Below are positions 18,095 to 26,063 of a stretch of 64,000 nucleotides of DNA, in pieces. How positions within the stretch are numbered: the first letter of the stretch is position 1; each line of letters starts with the position of its first letter. The DNA comes from Croceibacterium_B sp963783195 (GTDB taxonomy: Bacteria; Pseudomonadota; Alphaproteobacteria; Sphingomonadales; Sphingomonadaceae), in contig CAWAMV010000004.1 in assembly GCA_963783195.1 (NCBI GenBank), forward strand, positions 1,798,001 through 1,862,000, given 5' to 3'. The notes below the pieces were generated by a model. That model ran no database searches and had not been told where the DNA came from. It was given only the letters and a program-made list of their open reading frames with translations. A program made the translations under genes and the position numbers.

Positions 18095-18613
18095 ATGTTT
18101 GCAGCCGATTCCATTCTTGATGGCCTGTTATCGGGCGCGGTCCTGGCGATGGTTGCGCTGTTGTGGGTCGTCCTGCTGGTGCGGATCGTGGGCCTGCGCT
18201 CGTTCTCGAAGATGACGAGCTTCGACTTCGTCATGACAATCGCGATGGGCTCGCTGGTCGCCGGCGCCTCGCAGTCCAAAGGATGGCCGACGTTCGTTCA
18301 AACATTGGCGGCCATGGCTGCGCTGTTCGTCGTCCAGTTCGTCGCAGCACGTCTTCGCCAGGCCTCGGAGAAGGCCTCGAACCTGATCCAGAACGAGCCC
18401 GTAGTCCTGATGCGAGATGGCGAGTTCGACGAAAAAGCCCTGGAAGTCACACGGGTAAGCCGCGAGGATATCTACGCCAAGCTGCGGGAAGCCAACGTCA
18501 CCGCCATGAAGAACGTGCGCGCAGTCGTGCTGGAAACCACTGGCGACGTCTCGGTCCTGCACGGCGAGGCGCTGGAGGAAGTCATTCTGAGTGGGGCTAC
18601 GTCGGCCAGATAG
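18095..18613 (+). CDS. DUF421 membrane protein (YetF/YcaP-like)
   Basis: A 172-residue inner-membrane protein. Three hydrophobic segments in the first ~95 residues (LSGAVLAMVALLWVVLLVRIVG, the FVMTIAMGSLVAG region and FVQTLAAMAALFVVQFVAA) are followed by a soluble DUF421 domain with NEPVVLMRDGEFDEKAL and REDIYAKLREANV. The ATG at 18095 is preceded by AGGAGG at 18085-18090; the longer upstream frame is not supported. Members are found in spore-forming and Gram-negative bacteria and their biochemical role is not settled. It stands between purF (divergent) and tRNA-Pro. Confidence 0.85.
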   Translation: MFAADSILDGLLSGAVLAMVALLWVVLLVRIVGLRSFSKMTSFDFVMTIAMGSLVAGASQSKGWPTFVQTLAAMAALFVVQFVAARLRQASEKASNLIQNEPVVLMRDGEFDEKALEVTRVSREDIYAKLREANVTAMKNVRAVVLETTGDVSVLHGEALEEVILSGATSAR

Positions 18614-18623
18614 CGCCGTAAAA

Positions 18624-18700
18624 TGGTCGGGGAGAGAGGATTCGAACCTCCGGCCCCTGCCTCCCGAAGACAGTGCTCTACCAGGCTGAGCTACTCCCCG
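18624..18700 (-). tRNA. tRNA-Pro (CGG)
   Basis: On the minus strand a full cloverleaf can be drawn: acceptor CGGGGAG/CTCCCCG, anticodon stem CTGTC/GGCAG with loop TTCGGGA (anticodon CGG), T-arm with GGTTCGAATCC, discriminator A and an encoded CCA end. Length 77 bases. It reads the CCG proline codon. Confidence 0.96.
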
Positions 18701-18869
18701 ACCGGCGCTCCGGAACAAGTCCGGGGCGAGGCAGAGGCGGCCCTATAGGGGCGAGGGGGCAGAGTGGCAAGCGGGCAATTGCCGATGGAGCACGGCTTTA
18801 TCGACAAGGCGTCCACCACGCCATTTCTCCCGGCCTTGCGATATCTGGCCGCTGCGGTAGCGGGAAGAC

Positions 18870-19829
18870 GTGAGTGCAGAATCCGCCTTGGGCTTCGCGT
18901 CGCCGTCCGACCAGCATTGGGAGTCGTCCTACCTCGACCTGATGCGCCACATCTGGACGCAGGGAGACGAAAGGATCGACCGCACCGGCGTCGGTACCCG
19001 GGCGATCTTCGGCACGATGCTCCGCTGCAATCTCTCGGACGGGCGCGTGCCGCTGCTCACCACCAAACGCGTTTTCTGGAAAGCCGCGGCGCGCGAAATG
19101 CTCTGGTTCCTTTCGGGCGATACCAATATCCGGCCACTGCTGCGGCAGGGCGTAACCATCTGGAGCGACTGGCCGCTGAAGAAATATCGCGACGCCACCG
19201 GAGACAGGCTGTCCCAGGAGGAGTTCGAGCGCCTGATCATCGAGGATGCCGATTTCGCCGCCTGCTGGGGCGATCTGGGTCCGGTCTATGGCAAGCAGTG
19301 GGTCGACTGGCCGACCTACGAGCCTGCGGGCGAGGGGCTCTTTCGCCCGGGACCGGGCGTGAACCAGGTCGCCGAAGTGGTCGAAAGTCTCCGCACCGAT
19401 CCCGGCAGCCGACGGCATATCATCGAAGGCTGGAACGTCGCCCAGCTTGACGAGATGGCCCTGCCGCCGTGCCACAAGACCTACCAGTTCCACGTCGCGG
19501 GAGACCGCCTGTCCTGCGTTCTCTATCAGCGCAGTTGCGACGTCGCACTCGGCTTGCCGTTCAACCTGTTCGGCGCTGCGCTGCTGACGCGAATGATCGC
19601 GGCGCAGGCGGGTTATGAGCCCGGCGAGCTCGTCTGGATGGGCGGCGACACGCACCTCTACCTCAACCATGCCACGCTGGTCGAAGAGCAGCTTGGCCGG
19701 GAACCCTCGGGCGAGCCGAGGCTTGCCTTCAACAGGCATCCGTCGTCGATTTTCGACTATCGGTTCGAGGATTTCACGGTTTCCGGCTACCAGCCGCAGG
19801 GCACGCTCAGGGCGCCCGTCGCGGTCTGA
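18870..19829 (+). CDS. thyA: Thymidylate synthase
   Basis: Makes dTMP from dUMP using methylene-tetrahydrofolate. 319 residues from a GTG start at 18870. Family motifs are intact: DRTGVGTRAIFGTMLRCNL, the lid TTKRVFWKAAAREMLWFL, WGDLGPVYGKQW, the catalytic Cys in ALPPCHKTYQFHV, QRSCDVALGLPFNLF and GDTHLYLNH. A longer central insert (about residues 95-150) is usual for this ThyA subgroup. ThyA, not the flavin-dependent ThyX, fits the presence of folate-cycle genes such as fthC in the window. It precedes the bkd operon but has its own spacing of 130 bases. Confidence 0.97.
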   Translation: MSAESALGFASPSDQHWESSYLDLMRHIWTQGDERIDRTGVGTRAIFGTMLRCNLSDGRVPLLTTKRVFWKAAAREMLWFLSGDTNIRPLLRQGVTIWSDWPLKKYRDATGDRLSQEEFERLIIEDADFAACWGDLGPVYGKQWVDWPTYEPAGEGLFRPGPGVNQVAEVVESLRTDPGSRRHIIEGWNVAQLDEMALPPCHKTYQFHVAGDRLSCVLYQRSCDVALGLPFNLFGAALLTRMIAAQAGYEPGELVWMGGDTHLYLNHATLVEEQLGREPSGEPRLAFNRHPSSIFDYRFEDFTVSGYQPQGTLRAPVAV

Positions 19830-19866
19830 GCCGGGAAGCCATCTGATTCCCCTCCGGAAGGCGAAG

Positions 19867-19895
19867 TTGACGCTTTCGGATGAAACTAATATTAT
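19867..19895 (+). promoter_or_regulatory. Sigma70-type promoter of the bkd operon
   Basis: TTGACG at 19867-19872 and TATTAT at 19890-19895 are separated by 17 bases, an optimal housekeeping spacing. The start codon of the E1 alpha gene is 64 bases downstream of the -10 box. Position between thyA and the first bkd gene suggests the three bkd genes form their own transcription unit. Confidence 0.6.
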
Positions 19896-19959
19896 GTCGC
19901 ATCCGTAGAATTTCGTTTCTCGCGGCAAACAGAGTGTCGGCGAGAGTTGGGAGAGCAGC

Positions 19960-21243
19960 ATGGCGAAGCAGGGTGAAGGCGGCGGCTACAACCGACCGCG
20001 ACTTGCACTGCACGTGCCGGAGCCGAAGTTCAGGCCCGGCGACACAGTCGACTTTTCGCATATCGCGGTCAGCGAGCCGGGCGCCCAGCCGCGCCCCGAC
20101 GAGGTCTGCGAGGCCAGCGAGACGCATCCACTTTGCACCGATCTTGTTCGCGTTCTCGGCAAAGACGATCGGGCGCACGGTCCGTGGGACCCCAGGCTTT
20201 CGCCCGAAAAGCTGCGCGCCATCCTGCGCCACATGGCGCTTGTGCGGGCCTTCGACGAGCGGATGTATCGCGGCCAGCGGCAGGGCAAGACCAGCTTCTA
20301 CATGAAGTGCACCGGGGAGGAAGCGACCTCGGTCGCCGCCGCCCATGCGCTGGCCTCTGACGATATGGTGTTCCCAAGCTATCGGCAGCAGGGGATCCTG
20401 ATCGCCCGCGGCTATCCGCTGATCGAGATGATCAACCAGATCTATTCGAACCGCGGCGACAAGCTGAAGGGCCGCCAGCTGCCGATCATGTATTCCAGCC
20501 GCAACTATTCGTTCTTCACAATCAGCGGAAACCTGGCGACTCAGCTCCCGCAGGCGACCGGGTTTGCCATGGCGAGCGCGATCAAGGGCGACAGCCGAAT
20601 TGCCGCTGCCTGGGTGGGCGAAGGCAGCACGGCGGAAGGCGACTTTCACTCGGCGCTGACCTTTGCCGCGGTCTACAACGCGCCGGTCGTCTTCAATGTG
20701 GTCAACAACCAGTGGGCCATCTCGAGCTTTTCGGGCTTCGCCGGGGCGGAGCGCACGACTTTTGCCGCGCGCGCCGTCGGCTACGGCATCGCCGGCCTGC
20801 GCGTGGACGGCAACGACGCGCTGGCCGTCTATGCCGCGGAACGCTGGGCTGCCGACCGTGCGCGGATGAACAAGGGTCCGACGCTGATCGAGCACTTCAC
20901 CTACCGGGCCGAGGGTCACTCGACCTCGGACGACCCAAGCCAGTACCGCTCTGCGCAGGAGCGAGAGGAATGGCCGCTCGGCGATCCGGTGAACCGCCTG
21001 AAGAAGCATCTCATCGCGCTCGGCGAATGGTCGGAAGACCAGCAGGCCGAGATGGACAAGGAACTGGCCGAGGCGGTCAAGGCCGCGACCAAGGAGGCCG
21101 AGAAGAACGGCATCCTGGGTCACGGGCTGCACCACCCGTTCCACACGATGTTCGAGGACGTGTTCGAGGAGCTTCCCTGGCACCTCGAGGAACAGGCCGC
21201 GCAGGCCATCCGCGAAAGGCAGATCAAATGGCCACAGCAGTAA
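19960..21243 (+). CDS. bkdA1: Branched-chain 2-oxoacid dehydrogenase E1, alpha subunit
   Basis: TPP-dependent decarboxylase subunit that acts on the 2-oxoacids from valine, leucine and isoleucine. 427 residues. The N-terminal ~80 residues are the extension typical of bacterial BkdA1, ahead of LSPEKLRAILRHMALVRAFDERMYRGQRQGK. The TPP-binding motif begins GEGSTAEGDFH and ends NNQWAIS; the phosphorylation-loop region HSTSDDPSQYR is also present. Start ATG at 19960 follows GGGAG. It overlaps the beta subunit gene by 16 bases. Confidence 0.94.
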   Translation: MAKQGEGGGYNRPRLALHVPEPKFRPGDTVDFSHIAVSEPGAQPRPDEVCEASETHPLCTDLVRVLGKDDRAHGPWDPRLSPEKLRAILRHMALVRAFDERMYRGQRQGKTSFYMKCTGEEATSVAAAHALASDDMVFPSYRQQGILIARGYPLIEMINQIYSNRGDKLKGRQLPIMYSSRNYSFFTISGNLATQLPQATGFAMASAIKGDSRIAAAWVGEGSTAEGDFHSALTFAAVYNAPVVFNVVNNQWAISSFSGFAGAERTTFAARAVGYGIAGLRVDGNDALAVYAAERWAADRARMNKGPTLIEHFTYRAEGHSTSDDPSQYRSAQEREEWPLGDPVNRLKKHLIALGEWSEDQQAEMDKELAEAVKAATKEAEKNGILGHGLHHPFHTMFEDVFEELPWHLEEQAAQAIRERQIKWPQQ

Positions 21244-22292
21244 GCGGCGACGACGTCGTCAGCCTGCACGACGCGCCGACCCGCCCGATGAACATGATCG
21301 AAGCGATCAACGATGCGCTCGACATCATGCTCGAGCGCGATCCCTCGGTCGTCATCATGGGCGAGGACGTCGGCTATTTCGGCGGCGTGTTCCGCGCCAC
21401 CGCCGGCCTGCAGGAAAAGCACGGCAAGACCCGCGTGTTCGACACTCCAATCAGCGAGTGCGGCATCATCGGGGTTGCCGTGGGAATGGGCGCCTATGGC
21501 CTGCGCCCGGTGCCGGAAATCCAGTTCGCCGACTACATCTATCCCGGCCTCGACCAGCTGATCTCGGAAGCCGCGCGCCTGCGCTATCGTTCGGCCGGCG
21601 AATTCATCGCCCCGATGACGGTGCGCAGCCCGTTCGGCGGTGGCATCTTCGGTGGCCAGACCCACAGCCAGAGCCCGGAAGCGCTCTTCACGCACGTTTC
21701 CGGCATCAAGACGGTGATCCCGGCGACGCCGCACGATGCCAAGGGTCTGCTGATCTCTGCAATCCAGGACAACGATCCGGTGATTTTCTTCGAACCGAAG
21801 CGGATCTACAACGGCCCCTTCGACGGGTATTACGACAAGCCGACCAAGCCGTGGAAGGACCATCCTGACGCCAAGGTGCCGGAAGGATATTACACTATCC
21901 CGCTGGGAAAGGCGCGCACCGTGCGGGAGGGCGAGGCGCTGACCGTACTGGCCTACGGCACGATGGTTCACGTCGCCGAGGCAGTCTGCCGCGAGAAGGG
22001 CGTCGACGCCGAGATCCTCGACCTGCGAACGCTCGTCCCGCTCGACATAGAGGCCGTGGAAAAGTCCGTGGAAAAAACCGGGCGTTGCCTGGTGATACAC
22101 GAGGCAACCCGCACCTCCGGCTTCGGCGCGGAACTCTCCGCGCTGGTGCAGGAGCGCTGTTTCTATCACCTCGAAGCGCCGGTTGAACGCGTGACCGGTT
22201 TCGACACCCCCTATCCTCATAGCCTCGAATGGGCATATTTCCCCGGCCCGATCCGCATCGGCGAGGCTATCGACAAGCTGATGAAGGCGTAA
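21228..22292 (+). CDS. bkdA2: Branched-chain 2-oxoacid dehydrogenase E1, beta subunit
   Basis: Partner of the alpha subunit in the E1 heterotetramer. 354 residues, beginning at the ATG at 21228 inside the end of the preceding gene. Recognisable segments are MNMIEAINDALDIMLERDP, MGEDVGYFGGVFRAT, DTPISECGIIGVAVGMGAYG, the QFADYIYPGLDQL stretch and the C-terminal transketolase domain with ILDLRTLVPLDIEAVEKSV and HEATRTSGFGAEL. Overlapping start and stop codons and shared promoter indicate one mRNA with the E1 alpha and E2 genes. Confidence 0.95.
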   Translation: MATAVSGDDVVSLHDAPTRPMNMIEAINDALDIMLERDPSVVIMGEDVGYFGGVFRATAGLQEKHGKTRVFDTPISECGIIGVAVGMGAYGLRPVPEIQFADYIYPGLDQLISEAARLRYRSAGEFIAPMTVRSPFGGGIFGGQTHSQSPEALFTHVSGIKTVIPATPHDAKGLLISAIQDNDPVIFFEPKRIYNGPFDGYYDKPTKPWKDHPDAKVPEGYYTIPLGKARTVREGEALTVLAYGTMVHVAEAVCREKGVDAEILDLRTLVPLDIEAVEKSVEKTGRCLVIHEATRTSGFGAELSALVQERCFYHLEAPVERVTGFDTPYPHSLEWAYFPGPIRIGEAIDKLMKA

Positions 22293-22297
22293 TCCGC

Positions 22298-23665
22298 ATG
22301 GCTCGCTTCACCTTCAACCTGCCCGACATCGGAGAAGGCATCGCCGAGGCCGAGATCGTTGCCTGGCACGTCAAGGTCGGCGACACGGTCGAGGAAGACG
22401 GCCGGCTGGCCGACATGATGACCGACAAGGCGACGGTCGAGATGGAAAGCCCGGTAGCGGGCCGCGTGGTGGAGGTTGCCGGCGAGGAGGGCGACATCAT
22501 CGCCATCGGCAGCGCGCTGGTGGTGATCGAGACCGACGGCGAAGTACCCGACGAGGTCGTCGACGCGAACGAGGCAGTGGCTGATGAAGCCGATGCGCCC
22601 GCCCCGAAATCGCCAGAGGTCGAGCAACGGATCGAGGTCGAGACCTCGGACGCGAGCGACGCGAACGATGCCATTGCGGCCGATCCGATACCGACCCCGC
22701 CGCCGGCTCGAGCGGCCGCTCCAGAGCCTGCACCGAAGCCGGCCCCCAAACCGGCGCCTGCTCAAGCCCCCGCGCCGGTGACCCGTTCCAATGCCAAGGT
22801 CCTCGCAAGTCCCGCGGTGCGCCAGCGCGCCAGCGAACTGGGCATCGACCTGGCCGAAGTGCGCCCGGCCGAGGATGGCCGCATTCGCCACTCCGATCTC
22901 GACGCCTTCCTGTCCTATGGCGGCAGCAAGGGGTTTGCTCCGGCCGGCAAGGCCATGCGCGACGAGACGATCAAGGTCATGGGGCTGAGGCGCCGGATCG
23001 CCGAAAACATGGCGGCGTCCAAGCGGAACATCCCGCACTTCTCCTACGTCGAGGAATGCGACGTCACCGACCTCGAGAAGCTGCGCGCCGATCTCAATAC
23101 GAACCGCGGAGCCAAGCCCAAGCTCACCCTGCTGCCGCTGTTGATCGCCGCGATATGCCGCGCATTGCCAGAATTCCCGATGCTCAACGCTCGCTACGAC
23201 GACGAGGCGAACGTGGTGCAACGCCATGGGGCGGTGCATCTCGGCATGGCGACGATGACCGACGCAGGGCTGATGGTCCCGGTGATCCGCGACGCGCAGG
23301 CAAAGAACCTGTGGCAGCTTGCCGGCGAGATCGGCCGCCTGGCCGAGGCTGCGCGAAGCGGAACGGCGAAAGCGGACGAGCTGTCCGGCTCCACGCTGAC
23401 GATCACGTCGCTCGGCCCCCTCGGTGGCGTGGCGACCACGCCGGTCATCAACCGCCCGGAAGTGGCCATCATCGGCCCCAACCGCATTGTCGAACGGCCG
23501 ATGTTCGTGCCCGACGGCATGGGCGGCGAGCGGATCGAGAAGCGCAAGCTGATGAACATCTCCATCAGCGCCGATCATCGGGTGGTCGACGGTTACGACG
23601 CCGCTGCCTTCGTCCAGGCGGTAAAGAAGCTCATCGAGACGCCGGTCCTTCTGCTCGCGGATTGA
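22298..23665 (+). CDS. bkdB: Branched-chain 2-oxoacid dehydrogenase E2 (dihydrolipoyl acyltransferase)
   Basis: Core of the complex, transferring the acyl group from lipoyl to CoA. 455 residues in three parts: a single lipoyl domain (residues 1-80, lipoyl Lys in MTDKATVEM), an Ala/Pro-rich flexible linker (about 100-160), the E1/E3-binding domain (ASPAVRQRASELGIDLAEV) and the catalytic domain ending in the HxxxDG motif SADHRVVDG. Five bases separate it from the E1 beta gene. The E3 gene (dihydrolipoamide dehydrogenase) is not in the window and is presumably shared with other complexes. Confidence 0.95.
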   Translation: MARFTFNLPDIGEGIAEAEIVAWHVKVGDTVEEDGRLADMMTDKATVEMESPVAGRVVEVAGEEGDIIAIGSALVVIETDGEVPDEVVDANEAVADEADAPAPKSPEVEQRIEVETSDASDANDAIAADPIPTPPPARAAAPEPAPKPAPKPAPAQAPAPVTRSNAKVLASPAVRQRASELGIDLAEVRPAEDGRIRHSDLDAFLSYGGSKGFAPAGKAMRDETIKVMGLRRRIAENMAASKRNIPHFSYVEECDVTDLEKLRADLNTNRGAKPKLTLLPLLIAAICRALPEFPMLNARYDDEANVVQRHGAVHLGMATMTDAGLMVPVIRDAQAKNLWQLAGEIGRLAEAARSGTAKADELSGSTLTITSLGPLGGVATTPVINRPEVAIIGPNRIVERPMFVPDGMGGERIEKRKLMNISISADHRVVDGYDAAAFVQAVKKLIETPVLLLAD

Positions 23666-23684
23666 TCTGCTAGGATCGCAGGCG

Positions 23685-24272
23685 ATGTCCCGCGATCCCC
23701 GCATCGACGCCTATATCGAAAATGCGCAGGACTTTGCGCGGCCGGTGCTGCGTCACCTGCGCGAAGTGGTGCATGCCGCGGTCCCGCACGCGGAGGAGGC
23801 CATCAAGTGGGGCATGCCGCACTTCCTCCATCGCGGAAAAAACCTTGCCGGAATGGCCGCGTTCAAGGCTCACTGCGCGCTGACAATCCATGGCGAGGGA
23901 CGGAACGGCGAGTTCGAGGGGATGGGCCAGATCGGCAAGGTGACCGGCCTGGCCGACTTGCCGCCCGATGCCGACATCGCCGCCAGGCTGCGCGAGGCGG
24001 TCGCACGTATCGACACCGTCGGCACCGCGGCACCCAGGGGTGGCAAGGCCGCCGCAAGGCGCGACATCGACGTTCCGCCGGACCTTGCCGCCGCACTGCG
24101 CGAAAACGCGGCCGCCTGCGCCAGTTTCGAAGCGTTTGCGCCCTCGCAGCGGCGCGAATATCTCGACTGGATTTACGAAGCCAAGCGGGACGAGACACGC
24201 AACCGCCGCATCACGCAGGCCGTCGAGTGGCTCGCCGAGGGCAAGAAACGGAACTGGAGGTACGAGCGTTAG
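23685..24272 (+). CDS. YdeI/OmdA-like protein with DUF1801 domain
   Basis: A 195-residue cytoplasmic protein. The N-terminal half (YIENAQDFARPVLRHLREVVHAAVPHAEEAIKWGMPHF) is a DUF1801 fold, and the C-terminal part (SFEAFAPSQRREYLDWIYEAKRDETRNRRI) is the OmdA-type tail of YdeI-family proteins. These are widespread and have been linked to antimicrobial-peptide or stress tolerance in some bacteria, but without a defined biochemistry. Short spacing (19 bases) after bkdB could place it on the same mRNA. Confidence 0.75.
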   Translation: MSRDPRIDAYIENAQDFARPVLRHLREVVHAAVPHAEEAIKWGMPHFLHRGKNLAGMAAFKAHCALTIHGEGRNGEFEGMGQIGKVTGLADLPPDADIAARLREAVARIDTVGTAAPRGGKAAARRDIDVPPDLAAALRENAAACASFEAFAPSQRREYLDWIYEAKRDETRNRRITQAVEWLAEGKKRNWRYER

Positions 24273-24281
24273 GCGCGGGCG

Positions 24282-24665
24282 CTAGCGCACGATCGCGCTG
24301 TAGCTCAGCCGCCCCGCTCCGCGGGCGCGCCAGCGCAGATGTGTCACGGCTTCCGGCTGGACAGCTTCGGGCGTTCGCCAGGTGCGGCCGCCATCGGTCG
24401 AGACCTGCACCGTGTCGATGCTCGCGCGCTCGAACTGCAGGGTTCGTGGAATTGGGCTGGTGACGGTGTAGTTTCCGCCCGGCGCATCCCATCGCATCAC
24501 GGTGACGATCCGCTCCCCCTTGCGGAAATCCGCCGCTGGTTCGACGAGGCGGCCGGCGGTCTCGTCCCGCTCGATGAAGACCGCGCTTTCGACGTTCACG
24601 ACAGGTGCCTGCGCGGAAACCGATCCGGCAACCGCGAGCAGCGGCAAACTCGCCCAGAAACGCAT
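24282..24665 (-). CDS. Exported protein of unknown function
   Basis: A 127-residue protein with a signal peptide (MRFWASLPLLAVAGSVSA) followed by a beta-rich region containing FIERDETAGRLVEPAADFRKG and VSTDGGRTWR. The ATG at 24665-24663 is chosen because it begins the signal peptide and follows a GGGGGA ribosome-binding stretch; the longer frame adds charged residues. The region DGGRTWR resembles a short immunoglobulin-like or BNR-type strand, but I do not recognise a family. It converges on the YdeI-like gene with nine bases between. Confidence 0.65.
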   Translation of the reverse strand: MRFWASLPLLAVAGSVSAQAPVVNVESAVFIERDETAGRLVEPAADFRKGERIVTVMRWDAPGGNYTVTSPIPRTLQFERASIDTVQVSTDGGRTWRTPEAVQPEAVTHLRWRARGAGRLSYSAIVR

Positions 24666-24853
24666 GAAAATTTCCCCCGCCGGGCCTTCCCGGCAAGCCC
24701 GCTTCATGCCGCCGGAGCCACGAAGATATGGTTAACGCCGGGCCAGCAATGCACTGTCGGCGGATTGCCTCGAAATGCGGGAGGCAGGGCAGTTGACACC
24801 CCTCAAATGCTGCCCTAGGGGCGCGGCTCCCAAGCGGTGCAAGCCCCGGATGC

Positions 24854-24930
24854 GCGGGTGTAGCTCAGTTGGTTAGAGTGCCGGCCTGTCACGCCGGAGG
24901 TCGCGGGTTCGAGCCCCGTCACTCGCGCCA
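24854..24930 (+). tRNA. tRNA-Asp (GTC)
   Basis: Acceptor stem GCGGGTG/CACTCGC (one G-T wobble), D-arm with AGCTCAGTTGGTTAGAG, anticodon stem CCGGC/GCCGG with loop CTGTCAC (anticodon GTC), T-loop TTCGAGC, discriminator G and encoded CCA. 77 bases, all arms complete. Confidence 0.97.
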
Positions 24931-24977
24931 CTTGGGACATTTTCCTCAATCCAGACCGGTCGGCGCGGGGGCGGGCG

Positions 24978-25193
24978 TCACGCCCGCCAGCGGCCGGTTT
25001 CCATCCAGATCAGGAAGCGCCTGAGGGGAAGCAGCCAGGCGATGCCCAGCGCGATGTAGATCGGCGTCTGGGCCCATACGGACAGCAGACCGATCCACTT
25101 CGACAGCCACGCCACGCCGATGCAGTAGAGCACCAGGGCGACCAGCAGCAGCAGGATGCCCAGCGGAATGCGCATCGTGGGCTCGGTGCGCAT
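24978..25193 (-). CDS. DUF2842 small membrane protein
   Basis: 71 residues with two hydrophobic helices (LGILLLLVALVLYCIGVAWLS and TPIYIALGIAWLLPLRRFL) and a C-terminal WMETGRW, the pattern of the alphaproteobacterial DUF2842 family. Its ATG at 25193-25191 shares one base with the fthC stop codon (TGATG), so it is translated together with fthC. Function is unknown. Confidence 0.8.
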   Translation of the reverse strand: MRTEPTMRIPLGILLLLVALVLYCIGVAWLSKWIGLLSVWAQTPIYIALGIAWLLPLRRFLIWMETGRWRA

Positions 25194-25777
25194 CAGAACG
25201 GCCCCAGCACGCGCGTGGGTGTGACGACTGCGGTCAAGCCCATGTCGTGCGATTCGAGCGGCATTTCGGGCACTTCCTGCATGTCCCAGGCCAGGCCAAT
25301 CCGGATAACGTCTGGATGCGCGCCCAGCCACTTGTCATAGAACCCGCCGCCCTGGCCCAGCCGGTCGCCGCGATCGGTGAAGGCGACGAGCGGCATGAAC
25401 AGCACATCCGGTTCGACCACTGGCGCTTCTTCGCTGCCCTGCATCAGTCCGAAGTAGCCCTTGGCCAGATCGCTCTCCGCAAAGGGGTCGGTGTGCGCGC
25501 GAAATATCATCGGTGTCTCGAGGTTCACGAGCCAGGGAAGGGCGATCGTGTGCCCCCGTTCGAAAAAGAATTTCGCGTAGCCGCTGGCCGGTGCCTCGCC
25601 CGGGTCGGCGCGATAGAGGCCGATCGTGGCACCTGCGGGCACCATGTCGACGACGGCGGCAGGTGGGCGATTGAAGACCAGCGTGCGCATTGCATCCGGC
25701 AAGCTGTCGGCGAAGGCACGCCGTTCCTTGCGCAGGCGGTTGCGAAGGTCTTTCTTCATGGCAACGGGATCGGTCAT
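25193..25777 (-). CDS. fthC: 5-formyltetrahydrofolate cyclo-ligase
   Basis: Converts 5-formyl-THF to 5,10-methenyl-THF with ATP, returning stored folate to the one-carbon pool. 194 residues. N-terminal KKDLRNRLRKERRA binds ATP/phosphate; the C-terminal glycine-rich GQGGGFYDKWL loop and IGLAWDMQEVPEMPLESHD follow family order. An alternative ATG at 25759-25757 (MKKDL) is possible. The gene lies just downstream of a 6S RNA candidate on the same strand, the arrangement widely seen for ssrS and ygfA/fthC in proteobacteria. Confidence 0.93.
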   Translation of the reverse strand: MTDPVAMKKDLRNRLRKERRAFADSLPDAMRTLVFNRPPAAVVDMVPAGATIGLYRADPGEAPASGYAKFFFERGHTIALPWLVNLETPMIFRAHTDPFAESDLAKGYFGLMQGSEEAPVVEPDVLFMPLVAFTDRGDRLGQGGGFYDKWLGAHPDVIRIGLAWDMQEVPEMPLESHDMGLTAVVTPTRVLGPF

Positions 25778-25804
25778 CGCTCCCCTCTAGGAGCGGAAGC
25801 CGCG

Positions 25805-25949
25805 AGGTGGAAGTGGCGGAACCACCATGGGTCGTTTGCCCCAGAATCCTCCGACGCCTCAACGTCAGGTGGGGACCATGTACCCCGGTCCCCGAGGTCC
25901 ATTCCGAAGAATGCATTGGCCCGGTCGCCAGGGCAGGGACAGCCCCCTT
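25805..25949 (-). ncRNA. ssrS: 6S RNA candidate
   Basis: The untranslated interval directly before fthC, read on the minus strand, can fold into stacked hairpins: CATTC/GAATG with a TTCG loop (25900-25913) and GGGGACC/GGTCCCC (25871-25893), followed by a 3' side containing GACCCATGGTGGTTCCGCCA. 6S RNA mimics an open promoter and sequesters the housekeeping RNA polymerase. Genomic position next to fthC, size of about 145 bases, lack of an open frame and a -10 box at the expected distance support the call. Ends are approximate, and a covariance-model search was not possible. Confidence 0.65.
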
Positions 25950-25955
25950 GGATTG

Positions 25956-25961
25956 CTTATA
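25956..25961 (-). promoter_or_regulatory. -10 box of the 6S RNA
   Basis: TATAAG on the minus strand, about seven bases before the proposed RNA start at 25949. No clear -35 box was identified in the CG-rich stretch upstream. Confidence 0.4.
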
Positions 25962-26063
25962 GCCCCGGGGATTTTGTTGCGGCTCGTGCCGGGCAGTCCC
26001 GCCACGTCCTAGATAGGGTGGCGCGCGTTTTCCCGCAATGGCCCTTCGGCAACCAGCGCGGCG

